Source: Trueperaceae bacterium (GTDB taxonomy: Bacteria > Deinococcota > Deinococci > Deinococcales > Trueperaceae). From it: DNA of 37,211 nucleotides. The notes beneath the pieces were generated by a model. It saw nothing but the letters and a program-made list of their open reading frames with translations, was not told where the DNA came from and ran no database searches. Of the stretch, positions 18,001 through 25,822 are shown one piece after another; the stretch's first letter is position 1; each line of letters starts with the position of its first letter. Made by a program: the position numbers and the translations under genes. The stretch is taken from assembly GCA_007130355.1 (NCBI GenBank), contig SLSQ01000050.1, positions 1 to 37,211 of the forward strand, read 5' to 3'.

Positions 18001-20457
18001 CTCCCGCGTCCGACCGACCTTCTGTGCGACAACGGCTGGGGCGGCTTCTCGCCGGACGGCCGCGCCTACGTGACCTACCTGCAGGAGCAGGCGACCCCCG
18101 CGCCCTGGATCAACGTCCTGGCCAACCCGGACTTCGGCTGCCTGATCAGCGAGTCCGGTTCCAGCACGACCTGGTCGGCCAACAGCGGCGAGAACCGGCT
18201 GTCGCCGTGGTCCAACGACCCGGTGGCCGATCCCAGCGGCGAGGTGCTCTACCTGCGCGACGAGGAGACCACCGAGACGTGGACGCCCACCCCGCAGCCG
18301 ATGCCCGGCGGCCTTCCGTACCTCGTGCGCCACGGGCAGGGACGCACCACCTTCGAGCACCGCAGCCACGGCCTCGATCAGCGCATGGAGGTGTTCGTGC
18401 TGGACGACGCTCCGGTCAAGGTCGTCCGCCTGCGCCTCTCGAACCTGCTGACGCGGCCGCGACGCATCACGGCGACGTACTACCTCGAGTGGGTGCTCGG
18501 CCATGCGCGCGAGACCAGCGCCACGAGCGTGATTCCCGAATACGACGCGGACCTGGGGGCGCTGCTGGCGCGCAATCCGTTCCGCGACGCCTACGCCGGG
18601 CAGGTCGCGTTCCTGGCCGGGAACCGGAGCCCGCACGGCGTCACCTCCGACCGTCGGGAGTTCCTCGGTCGCGACGGCAGCACGCGACGGCCGGCGGCGC
18701 TGCGGCGGATCGGCCTGTCGGGCCGCGTCGAGGCGGGAAGCGATCCGTGCGCCGCGCTGCAGCTCCACGTCGACCTGGCGGCCGGCGCGAGCGACGAGGT
18801 CGTGTTCCTCGTGGGGGTGGGCGAGGACCGCGAGGAGGCGAAGGAGCTCGTGCGTCGGCACCGCAGCAGCGAGGCGGTGGCCCTGGGCCTCGAGCGGGTG
18901 ACGGAGGCCTGGGAGCGACGTCTCGGGACGATCCACGTGCGGACGCCCGACCCGTCGATGGACCTGATGCTGAACGGTTGGCTGCTGTACCAGAGCCTCG
19001 CCTGCCGCATGTGGGGCCGGACCGGGTTCTACCAGTCGAGCGGAGCGTTCGGGTTCCGCGACCAGCTGCAGGACTCGATGGCGCTGCTGCACGTCGATCC
19101 GGCCACCGCCCGCGCGCAGCTGCTGGAGGCGGCGCGCCACCAGTTCGAGGAGGGCGACGTGCTGCACTGGTGGCTCCCGCACGAGGGCCGCGGCGTGCGG
19201 ACCCGCATCTCGGACGACCTGGCCTGGCTCCCGTTCGTGACGGCGCACTACGTCGACGGGAGCGGCGACGCGGCGGTCCTGGACGAACGGGTGCCGTTCC
19301 TGCACGCGCCGGAGCTCGGACCGGACGAGCACGAACGTTTCGACCGTTTCCCCGCGACGGACGAGTCGTTCCCGCTCTACGTCCACGCCTGCCGCGCCCT
19401 CGAGCGAGCCGCCACCCAGGGCGCGCACGGCCTTCCGCTGATGCAGGGAGGGGATTGGAACGACGGCATGAACCGGGTCGGGGTCGAGGGACGCGGCGAA
19501 AGCGTGTGGCTGGCCTGGTTCCTGATCGCGACCCTGGAGCGGTTCGCGCCGCTGTGCGACGCGCGCGACGAGCCGCACCGCGCCGAGCGCTACCGTGAGC
19601 AGGCGGGCGCCTACCGACGCGCCATCGAGGCGCACGCCTGGGACGGCGATTGGTACCTCCGCGCCTTCTACGACGACGGTACGCCGCTCGGCAGCCACGC
19701 GGGCGACGACGCGCGCATCGACGCCATCGCGCAGGCGTGGTCGGTGCTGGCGGGACCGACCGACCCGGAACGCAGCGCTCGGGCGATGGCCTCGGTGCAC
19801 GAGCACCTGGTGCGCGACAAGGACGGGCTGGTGCTGCTCCTGGCCCCGCCCTTCGACCGGGGTCGGCACGATCCCGGCTACATCAAGGGGTACCCGCCGG
19901 GCGTACGCGAGAACGGGGGGCAGTACACGCACGCCGCGCTCTGGTTCGCCTGGGCGTGCGCCGCGTCCGGCGACGGAGACCGGGCCCACGATCTGTTCGG
20001 TCGGCTCAACCCGCTGCGGCACGCCGCCGACGCCGCCTCGGCCGCGCGCTACCGGCTGGAGCCGTACGTCGTGGCCGCCGACGTGTACGGGGTCGCTCCG
20101 CACGCCGGCCGCGGCGGCTGGAGCTGGTACACCGGCTCGGCGGCGTGGATGTACCGGCTGGGCGTCGAGGCGATCCTCGGCCTGCGGCGCGAGGGGACGT
20201 CGCTGGCGTTCGAACCGTGCATTCCGGCGGCGTGGCCCGGCTTCGAGATCCGGTACCGCTACGGCGCCACCGAGTACCGGATCCAGGTCGTGAACCCGGA
20301 CGGGGCCACCCGCGGCGTCGTCGGGCTCGAGCTCGACGGCGTCGCTCTGCCCACCCTGCGACTGCCGCTGGTGGACGACGGCGTCGCGCGTTCGGCGATC
20401 GTGCGCATGGGCGCCTCGGGTGCGTCGGGACCGATGGGAACGGCGGGCGCGGCGTAG
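12040..20457 (+). CDS. Cyclic beta-1,2-glucan synthase-like (NdvB/ChvB type) giant glycosyltransferase/GH94 protein
   Basis: ATG overlaps the usp stop (ATGA). About 2805 aa. GT segment has VITLDADTVLPPGSAFRLIGTLAHPLN and RRLHRWIRGDWQLLPW. Duplicated glycan-binding modules each contain LSNGRYT/NSGAGASRWEGL-like or SGSSTTWSANSGENRLSPWSNDP. GH94 segment has GGDWNDGMNRVGVEGRGESVWLAWFLI and GWSWYTGSAAWMYRLGVEAILGLRREG. Confidence 0.93.
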   Translation: MSHHDRASGDDGPARDAPPEEAGRARATAHPVVARPRRAHRAVRRSAPLRERIRAVFDALPVEPSALSSRTQWLLDNDYLILRALRQTEDDMPRAYYATLPTLANGTPRVEALAGAIVAWSEHRLDLARVRRFVEGHQEVAPLTLGELWALPTFLRIVALESLAEAAPNAHEAARVEVEHDETLPATILSLHALDTHDWTAFVEATSLIERRLRQDPAGAYLRMDEATRDRYRATIERLAVRSGRSEEAVAAEAVALARSAAARPDGRPERAHVGAYLIGSAVSEFERTVGAPPTLRMHLERGARRWAAPLYAAATSLLAVLLIAATTAVALRWGARVEALALTAAVAVPAWVAAEAALRRLVTHLLPPTRLPKLELRAGVPPDARTLVAVPALFTSEAGIHDLFARIERHYLGHRDPRLAFVVLGDVPDAADRVVPEDAALLDRAEAELAALRARHPEGRFLLLTRERRWNASEGVWMGWERKRGKLTELNRLIVHGVRGGFLFHGDRAEAFAGFPFVITLDADTVLPPGSAFRLIGTLAHPLNRASFDAANRLRHGFTILQPRIEAHPDDADRTRFARLFSHGRTVDLYAHAVSEPYMDLFGEGIYAGKGIYDVAAFERTVGDVPPENAILSHDLLEGGLGRAGLVSDVVVLESQPQHYLAHARRLHRWIRGDWQLLPWAGRRVPGPEGRVPNPLSHTARWVLRQNLVRSLHPPSLLALFVVGWTVAPGPAWAWTGLALALSAAPLLQVPRALVRLARPRRAARLPHAADRDLLRWAVDLAFLAHAAWVAAAAVTTTLWRLRVSRRHLLRWTESSQDARDASRRRNALARWRAMSAAPLAATVVGALMLGARPEAWPVAVPFLLAWALSPQLAYLLDRPVPIQDRALTPERRRWLATIARRTWLYFERFIGPDDHWLPPDHFQESPRGEVAHRTSPTNVGLLLATTVGAHDAGYLGARDLLLRLGNTFATLDRLERHRGHFLNWYDTRTLRPLHPKYVSTVDSGNLLGLLVVVRQACLEVPDGTVLRWRRFDGLRTLADLLKETVETLEDDGELTRSIVAFRERIDRTEGRPERWSPLVDELASEALPELERTLLERVRTAAGGVGHERLADLGIWLGRLQQQLDTMRDGRDALLPWLRPDARVSALDPVVDEIPLQLAFRDLPAAYRTIREALDALAPANAVESARRTRLRSALDAADEVAERIRRDADAVAANAERILQETHVDFLFDTERKLFRIGYHVDDDREDVHAYDLLASEARIASFMAIALDRVAPEHWLHLGRPTALVDGRQVLLSWSGTMFEYLMPTLFMRTPERSLLAHACRTAIDRQIAFGRAHGVPWGTSESGYARTDAQENYQYRAFGVPDLALSHEATGRQVVAPYATLMALPWTPHEAAENLERLVAAGAMGRYGFYEALDYAHARLAPGERYTVVRSFMVHHHGMAFMALCNLLHDGRFVERFHADARVRTHEVLLYEGLAPGPPDERIERDERTEDPRPRFHAPPVEPWEVPVRTRSPEVHALSNGRYTLFMSNSGAGASRWEGLDLTRWRSDPTCDAWGQWIYVQDLDLDRTWSATPKPVDAPGQHPRVTFHPHQITFHRRDGDVTTRLEVIVPPQDDAEIRRVTLVNHGDSVRRLAVTSYGEVALAPHGDDLRHPAFAKMFVECSWRAEDDGLLFRRRLRSTTDAPAYLVHRLVHDRGAHPPPEIETDRERFLGRHGHPGDPAGLRATRLSGTLGATLDPVFALRTRVEIPAHATVRLSFVTAAGGSARTVLDVAHRYGRRDRIEAAFLDAAARQGQVAAQVGLDAAESASADRLLSRLLYPDAATRSDAAILRSNVSGPSGLWVHGISGDHPIVLLRLRTEEDVATVRTLLKIHRLWRSQRFVVDLVVLNELDRGYVQTTRDAVRRLVVAAGDEVWQDRPGGIFLLSSAQLDEAGRVLLQSAARVVVNVGDGFVLAPFPSAPEDGLPALAPSHHRPDAAPDTPPLPRPTDLLCDNGWGGFSPDGRAYVTYLQEQATPAPWINVLANPDFGCLISESGSSTTWSANSGENRLSPWSNDPVADPSGEVLYLRDEETTETWTPTPQPMPGGLPYLVRHGQGRTTFEHRSHGLDQRMEVFVLDDAPVKVVRLRLSNLLTRPRRITATYYLEWVLGHARETSATSVIPEYDADLGALLARNPFRDAYAGQVAFLAGNRSPHGVTSDRREFLGRDGSTRRPAALRRIGLSGRVEAGSDPCAALQLHVDLAAGASDEVVFLVGVGEDREEAKELVRRHRSSEAVALGLERVTEAWERRLGTIHVRTPDPSMDLMLNGWLLYQSLACRMWGRTGFYQSSGAFGFRDQLQDSMALLHVDPATARAQLLEAARHQFEEGDVLHWWLPHEGRGVRTRISDDLAWLPFVTAHYVDGSGDAAVLDERVPFLHAPELGPDEHERFDRFPATDESFPLYVHACRALERAATQGAHGLPLMQGGDWNDGMNRVGVEGRGESVWLAWFLIATLERFAPLCDARDEPHRAERYREQAGAYRRAIEAHAWDGDWYLRAFYDDGTPLGSHAGDDARIDAIAQAWSVLAGPTDPERSARAMASVHEHLVRDKDGLVLLLAPPFDRGRHDPGYIKGYPPGVRENGGQYTHAALWFAWACAASGDGDRAHDLFGRLNPLRHAADAASAARYRLEPYVVAADVYGVAPHAGRGGWSWYTGSAAWMYRLGVEAILGLRREGTSLAFEPCIPAAWPGFEIRYRYGATEYRIQVVNPDGATRGVVGLELDGVALPTLRLPLVDDGVARSAIVRMGASGASGPMGTAGAA

Positions 20458-20612
20458 GGCGACGGCGGACGCTTACGCCGCGCTTACGTGACCTGGCCTA
20501 CCTTGGGAGCGCATCGCGCCGAAGGTGGGCACGTGCGCGGCGTGCGCCCTGGACCCGGACCGGGCGGCGCCGGCGGCGGAGATCCGACAGGTGCGGAGGG
20601 GTCGCGCCCGCC

Positions 20613-20717
20613 ATGCGGGAGGTCCGTCACTACTACGAGGGGGCGTACGAGTCGATCGCCGAGGAGAGGCCGTACTTCAACGACCAGCGGCTGTTCCACG
20701 AGACCGCCTCGTTCTGA
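20613..20717 (+). CDS. Candidate 34-aa small protein of unknown function
   Basis: MREVRHYYEGAYESIAEERPYFNDQRLFHETASF. Its composition is not the Arg/Ala/Pro-rich pattern of shadow ORFs. It has an upstream GCGGAGGGG and an upstream promoter-like element. Confidence 0.45.
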   Translation: MREVRHYYEGAYESIAEERPYFNDQRLFHETASF

Positions 20718-20799
20718 GGCCCCGAGACTCCGTCGTTCCGGCGCCAGGAGCGGCGCTTGGACGTTCGCACCGGTCGGGTCCGGGTACCGTGGACCCGTC

Positions 20800-21540
20800 A
20801 TGGCCGCCGACGCAGACCCGTCCGATTCCGACCGACCCCACCAGGCCGCCCGCGGACGCGTCCCGCGCGGCCTGGTCGTCGGCGCCTGGGCGGTCGTCGT
20901 GGCAGCGTTCTGGGCGACGGTCCTGGCGACCGACGGCGGTCCGCTCGACACGCTCGCGGCCGGACTCGACGTCGCCGCTGCCGGAGCCTGGGCGCCGTGG
21001 GCCTTGCTCGCTGCCTACGCGCTTCGGCCGCTGCTGCTGATCCCGATCACCGTGATCAACCTGGCCAGCGGGTTCTTCCTGGGCGCCTGGCCGGGGCTGG
21101 CGGTCGCCATGACGGGAACGCTCCTGTCCGCCTCGATCGGCTACGGCCTCGGGGCCGGCTTGCGTTCGTCCCACGACGTCGAACGGTGGGCCGGTCGCTG
21201 GCGGTTCGTCACGATGCTGCGCCGCCGCGGGTTCGAGAGCGTCGTCGCCGGCGGGCTCATGTACCTCCACGCCGACATGGTGAACCTTCCGGCGGGCCTT
21301 CTGCGCATTCCGGTCCCACGCTTCCTGGCGGGGATCGTGATCGGGAACGCGCTCATGTTGACGACCGCCGTGCTGACCGGGGCGGCGGTCGACGGAACGC
21401 TCGCGGACGCCCGGTTCGAGGTCGACGTCGGCTTGCTGGCGGCGGCGGGCGCCCTGTTCGCGTTCAGCCTCGCCCTGGCCGCTGTGCTCCGCAAGCGGCT
21501 GCGGCCGGTTCCGCACGAGGCGCCTGGACCCGGCGCCTGA
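20800..21540 (+). CDS. VTT/TVP38-DedA-like integral membrane protein
   Basis: Multiple hydrophobic segments with LRPLLLIPITVINLASGFFLGAWPGLAVAMTGTLLSASIGYGLG and the PAGLLRIPVPRFLAGIVIGNA pattern. Confidence 0.82.
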   Translation: MAADADPSDSDRPHQAARGRVPRGLVVGAWAVVVAAFWATVLATDGGPLDTLAAGLDVAAAGAWAPWALLAAYALRPLLLIPITVINLASGFFLGAWPGLAVAMTGTLLSASIGYGLGAGLRSSHDVERWAGRWRFVTMLRRRGFESVVAGGLMYLHADMVNLPAGLLRIPVPRFLAGIVIGNALMLTTAVLTGAAVDGTLADARFEVDVGLLAAAGALFAFSLALAAVLRKRLRPVPHEAPGPGA

Positions 21541-21572
21541 CCTTCGGCTCCCGGCCCCGGTCCTCCTCCGTT

Positions 21573-21602
21573 CGGACCAGGGCCGTCTCGGCCCTGGGTC
21601 CG
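21573..21602 (+). terminator. Hairpin between VTT protein and ABC operon
   Basis: CGGACCAGGGCCG-TCT-CGGCCCTGGGTCCG, with a single-nt bulge. Confidence 0.5.
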
Positions 21603-21637
21603 AGGCGCCCGCCGGTACGGGCGACTAGCGTAGGGCC

Positions 21638-22660
21638 ATGACCCGAACCACGAACCCGCCCGCACCTCCCGCACCGACCCCGGACGCCGCTGCGACGCCC
21701 GTCGTCTCCGTCCGGAACCTCTCGAAGCGGTACGGCGCCGTCGACGCTCTCGACGGCCTGGACCTCACGGTCCCGCCGCGGAGCGTCGTCGGCTTCCTCG
21801 GTCCGAACGGTTCCGGCAAGACCACCGCCATGCGGATCCTGACCGGACTGGCCCGTCGGACCGACGGCCACGTCGCCCTGTTCGGACTGGACCCCGAGAC
21901 GGACGGTCCGCGCATCCGCTCCCGGATCGGCTTCCTGGCGCAGGAGCCACGCTTCTACGAGCACCTCACGCCGCGCGAGACGCTGGCGCTCTGCCTCGGG
22001 CTTCACGGAAGGCCGACGGGGGGACGGGCGTCCGACCGCCTCGACGAGGTCCTGGAGCGCGTCGGCATCGCGGACGCCGCGGACCGTCCGGTGCGCGGCT
22101 TCTCCGGCGGGCAGCGGCAACGGCTCGGGATCGCGCAGGCGATGGTGCACGAGCCGGAGCTGCTGATCATGGACGAACCGGCCGCCGCGCTCGATCCGGC
22201 CGGCCGCGCCTCGGTGCTCGAGATCCTGCAGGGGCTGCGGGCGCGCACCACCATCCTGTTCTCGACGCACATCCTGGACGACGTCCAAAGGATCGCCGAC
22301 CGGGTGACGGTCATTTCCGCGGGGCGGACCCTGGCCGAGGGCGCGACCGACGACCTTCGCGCCGGCTCGGACGGTACGCGGTTCGACCTTCGGCTCCGCG
22401 GGCCGGTGGCGGAGGTGGTCCGCACGCTCGAGCAGGAGCCGTGGACGATCGGGATCGAGGTCGTGCCCGACGGGGACGCCACCGACCTGCTCGTCACCGT
22501 CTCCGATCCCGACGCGGCCGAAGCCCAGTTGCTCCGGAGGACGCTCGAGGACCCCGAGGTCCGCGTGGTCGCCTACGGTCGGCACGCGTCGAGCCTGGAA
22601 CGGGTGTTCCTCGATCTGATCGCCCGCGACGGCGACGTGCGCCGGGAGGGGTCGGCGTGA
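21638..22660 (+). CDS. ABC transporter ATP-binding protein
   Basis: Walker A GPNGSGKTT, signature FSGGQRQRLGIAQAM, Walker B LLIMDEPAAALDPAG. Leaderless start. Confidence 0.95.
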   Translation: MTRTTNPPAPPAPTPDAAATPVVSVRNLSKRYGAVDALDGLDLTVPPRSVVGFLGPNGSGKTTAMRILTGLARRTDGHVALFGLDPETDGPRIRSRIGFLAQEPRFYEHLTPRETLALCLGLHGRPTGGRASDRLDEVLERVGIADAADRPVRGFSGGQRQRLGIAQAMVHEPELLIMDEPAAALDPAGRASVLEILQGLRARTTILFSTHILDDVQRIADRVTVISAGRTLAEGATDDLRAGSDGTRFDLRLRGPVAEVVRTLEQEPWTIGIEVVPDGDATDLLVTVSDPDAAEAQLLRRTLEDPEVRVVAYGRHASSLERVFLDLIARDGDVRREGSA

Positions 22661-23427
22661 CCGGCGAACCGCGCTTCGGACCGCTCTCCGGCTTCACGGC
22701 GCTGTTCGCGAGCGAACTGCGACCGTGGATCCGTACCCGACTCGGTTGGGTCCAGGCCGCGATCTGGACCGCGATCCTGGTGGGCGGCATGGCGATCCCC
22801 CTCGTCGCCCTGCGCGACCTCTCCGACGGCGCGCCGGGAGGACCGGCGCTCAGCGCGACCGAGCTGCACTTCGCGCTCGGCGCGCTGGTGCCCGCGATCG
22901 GCGCGGTGATCCTGGCGCACGGCGCGATCCTCGGCGAACGGCAGGCCGGCACCGCCGCCTGGATCCTCTCCAAACCGGTGTCGCGCGCCTCGTTCCTGCT
23001 CGCGAAGTGGGCGGCGTTCGCGGTCGGTCTGCTCGTGACGGCGCACCTGATCCCGAGCACCCTCGGCTGGATCGTGCTGTCGACGATCGCGGACGAACCC
23101 CTCGCCCTCGGCCGCTTCGCAGCGGCGGCCGGAATGGCCGCGGCGCCGACCCTCTGGGCGCTCGGCCTGACGCTGTTCGTAGGCACGCTGCTGCCCAGCC
23201 GCGGCGCCGTTCTTGCGATCGGGCTGGCCGTCCTGGTGGGCGGCGACGTCGCGATGACGCTCGTCCCGGCCCTGGCCGAGGCCGGCCCCTGGCTGCTGGG
23301 GCGCATGGCGGTCGTCGTCGCCCAAGGGGGTCCGCTGGTGTCGCCGTGGCCGATCCTCGCCACGCTCGCCGGCGCCATCGTGCTCCCGCTGCTGGCGGTG
23401 GCCGCCTTCCGGCGGCAGGAGGTGTGA
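22657..23427 (+). CDS. ABC transporter permease (ABC-2 type)
   Basis: GTG overlaps the ATPase stop (GTGA). Polytopic, with GERQAGTAAWILSKPVSRASFLLAKW typical of ABC-2 permeases. Confidence 0.87.
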   Translation: MTGEPRFGPLSGFTALFASELRPWIRTRLGWVQAAIWTAILVGGMAIPLVALRDLSDGAPGGPALSATELHFALGALVPAIGAVILAHGAILGERQAGTAAWILSKPVSRASFLLAKWAAFAVGLLVTAHLIPSTLGWIVLSTIADEPLALGRFAAAAGMAAAPTLWALGLTLFVGTLLPSRGAVLAIGLAVLVGGDVAMTLVPALAEAGPWLLGRMAVVVAQGGPLVSPWPILATLAGAIVLPLLAVAAFRRQEV

Positions 23428-23492
23428 CCCGCGGCGGCCCACCGTGGGGCAGCGTCCCGACGTGGGCCGCCGGCAGACCGTACGATCGCGGC

Positions 23493-24455
23493 ATGTCCCC
23501 GCGTCGCCTTCTTCTCGCCCTGGCGCTCGTCGCCCTCGCGTTGGCCGCCTGCGTCCCGGCCGCCGACCTGAGCCCCATCCCCGAGGACCGTGCCGCGGTT
23601 CTGCCCGGCGCCCGCACCGGCACGGTCGATCACGATCGCTTCCGCACCGCCTACGAGGTCGCCGGCGACGGTCCCGCGGTGGTGCTCGTCCACGGCGTCG
23701 GCGGCGGCTCGAGCGTGTTCCAGTGGCGCCGGAACGTCGCGGCCCTGACGGAGGCCGGCTTCCGGACGTACGCGCTCGACCTGCACGGGTTCGGACGCTC
23801 GACCGGGCCGCAGGGCCTCCTGACGAACGACCTGCTCGTCTCCCAGATCGCGATGTTCCTCGACGAGGTGGTCGAGGAGCCGGCGGTGGTGGTGGCGAAC
23901 GGGCTCTCCGCGGCGTTCGCCATCCGGGTGGCCAGCGAACGGCCGGACGCCGTGGCCGGCCTGGTGCTGGTGGGCCCGACCGGGTACGAGCGGCTGGCGC
24001 GGCCGCCCGGTCCCGAGCGCGTCCTGGCGTTCGAGCGCCTCGCCGGACTGGCGGGCGAGGCGCTGTACGCGGTGCTGCTCGAGGAGGGGGTGCAGCGACT
24101 GTTCCTGCTCGACGCCTACGCCGGCCGGGATTCGCTCGACGCGGAGATCCGTGCCACCTACGACCGCAACCTGCGTACCCCGTTCGCGAAGTGGGCGGTC
24201 CTCTCGTTCGTCACGGGCAACCTCGATCAGGACGTGTCGCAGCTCTGGCCCCGCCTCGACCTCCCGAGCCTGATCGTGTGGGGCGCGGACGCGACCACGA
24301 CGCCGATCGCGGACGCGGAGCCGTTCGTGCGCGACCGACCGGAGGTCCGGCTGCTGCCGCTGGCGAACGCGAAGTTGCTGCCGAACGAGGACCGCGCCGA
24401 CGCGTTCGACGCGGCCCTCCTCGCGTTCCTGCGGTCGTTCGACTTCGGCCGCTAG
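23493..24455 (+). CDS. Alpha/beta-hydrolase-fold lipoprotein
   Basis: Signal peptide with lipobox MSPRRLLLALALVALALAAC; VVLVHGVGGGSSVFQWRRNVAALTEAGFRTYALDLHGFGRS; NGLSAAF nucleophile elbow. Confidence 0.85.
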   Translation: MSPRRLLLALALVALALAACVPAADLSPIPEDRAAVLPGARTGTVDHDRFRTAYEVAGDGPAVVLVHGVGGGSSVFQWRRNVAALTEAGFRTYALDLHGFGRSTGPQGLLTNDLLVSQIAMFLDEVVEEPAVVVANGLSAAFAIRVASERPDAVAGLVLVGPTGYERLARPPGPERVLAFERLAGLAGEALYAVLLEEGVQRLFLLDAYAGRDSLDAEIRATYDRNLRTPFAKWAVLSFVTGNLDQDVSQLWPRLDLPSLIVWGADATTTPIADAEPFVRDRPEVRLLPLANAKLLPNEDRADAFDAALLAFLRSFDFGR

Positions 24456-24460
24456 TCGCC

Positions 24461-25357
24461 CTACGCTTCGGGCCCGAGGGCGCCGAGGAACCGATCGACG
24501 GCGTCGGCGACCGCTTCGGGACGTTCGACGCAGATCTGGTGGCCGGCCCCGGCGATCTCCTCGTAGCGCGCCCCGGGGATCGCGGCCGCGAACGCCCGCA
24601 CCTCGTGCGGCGGGGTCGAGCGGTCGGCGTCGCCGCACAGCACCAGGGTCGGGGCCGTGACCTCCCGGAGCCGGGAACGTAGGTCCTCGTCGCGCAGCGC
24701 GCGGCAGCAGGCGGCGTACCCCACGGCCGGCGTACGTGCGAGCAGGGTCCGGATCCCGTGCGCGGTGGCCGGTTCGCGCGAGGCGAACTCCGGGTGGAAC
24801 CAGCGCGCGAAGATCTCCGGCGCCGCCGCCTCCATCCCGTCCCGCAGCGTCGTCTCGATCCGGTGGTTCCAGTCCGCTTCGGTGCCGAGCTTCGCGCCGC
24901 TGTCCATCGCCACGAGCGCCGCGATCCGCTCGGGCGCGTCGAGCGCGAGCCGGAGGCCGATCTGGCCTCCGAGCGAGAGTCCGGCGATCGTCGCACGGCG
25001 GACGCCTTCGACGTCGAGCGTCGCGAGGACCACCGACGCGAGGTCGGCGATCGTGGTCGGTTCGCGGGGAGCGTCGCTCAGTCCGTGCCCGGGCAGGTCG
25101 AGGAGGATCGTGGCGCGTCCCGGGAGCCGCGCTGCGACGGCGTCCCAGATCCGGTGGTCGGTGCCGAGGGAGTGGAGGAACACGACCGGCTCGAACGGCC
25201 CCGGCTCGCTCGGTCCCGACCGGCTCAGGTGCACGACGGCGTCGCCGGCCCGAACGAAGCGGCGGACGGCGCCGACCGCTTCGGCCCGGTGTCCACGGAC
25301 CTCTCCGGCGTACCGGTCGTGCGGCGGGTCGGAACGGTCGTACGTCGGCGGGCTCAT
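24461..25357 (-). CDS. Alpha/beta hydrolase, 3-oxoadipate enol-lactonase (PcaD)-like
   Basis: Leaderless ATG at 25357. FLHSLGTDHRIWD, LLDLPGHGLSD, IAGLSLGGQIGLRLALDAPERI, LVLCGDADRSTPP and IAGAGHQICVERPE give a complete triad. Confidence 0.88.
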   Translation of the reverse strand: MSPPTYDRSDPPHDRYAGEVRGHRAEAVGAVRRFVRAGDAVVHLSRSGPSEPGPFEPVVFLHSLGTDHRIWDAVAARLPGRATILLDLPGHGLSDAPREPTTIADLASVVLATLDVEGVRRATIAGLSLGGQIGLRLALDAPERIAALVAMDSGAKLGTEADWNHRIETTLRDGMEAAAPEIFARWFHPEFASREPATAHGIRTLLARTPAVGYAACCRALRDEDLRSRLREVTAPTLVLCGDADRSTPPHEVRAFAAAIPGARYEEIAGAGHQICVERPEAVADAVDRFLGALGPEA

Positions 25358-25822
25358 GGGCCGAGGGTAGCGCGCGACGCGGCGGTCCGGTGCGGCCCCG
25401 GCTCGTAGCGGCATCGACCTCACGCCCACCCTCGGCGCGAACCGGCCCACGACCCGTTCCTGCCCACCGCTGCGCGGATCCCGCCCCAGCGGGCCACGAC
25501 CGGTTCCCCAACGCGCACCGACGTGCGCCCTCGGGACCCGTACGCTCGACCCATGGCGTCGTCGTCCTCGCCTCGTGCACGCGCCCGTCGTCGCGGGTTC
25601 CCCTACCGCGTCGCGAGCGGGGCCGTGGCGTTCCTCGCCGTCGCCGCCACGGCGTGCGTGCCGGCACACGATGCGTTCGACCGTCCGAGCCCGACCGTCC
25701 CGCACCACGACCGCGTCCGCAGCGGCGCCGATCGCCCCGCCGGACCTGCTACCGTCGACGGGTCCCGGAGGCACGCTCCGCCGCACCGACGGTCCGCACA
25801 TGGAAGGACGGTGACGCACCCG

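Noticed and set aside
12255-19598. 2447-aa + strand ORF overlapping the glucan synthase
   Set aside because: Arg/Pro/Gly/Ala-rich shadow frame in very high-GC DNA with no recognisable domain. The real frame is 12040-20457.
15622-20103. 1493-aa antisense ORF (and 11533-15414 antisense, 1293 aa)
   Set aside because: Val/Arg/Gln/His-rich mirror of the glucan synthase coding frame. Long antisense open frames are expected at this GC content.
22494-25667. 1057-aa antisense ORF spanning several genes
   Set aside because: Crosses the ABC permease and both hydrolases with Arg/Pro-rich sequence and no domain.
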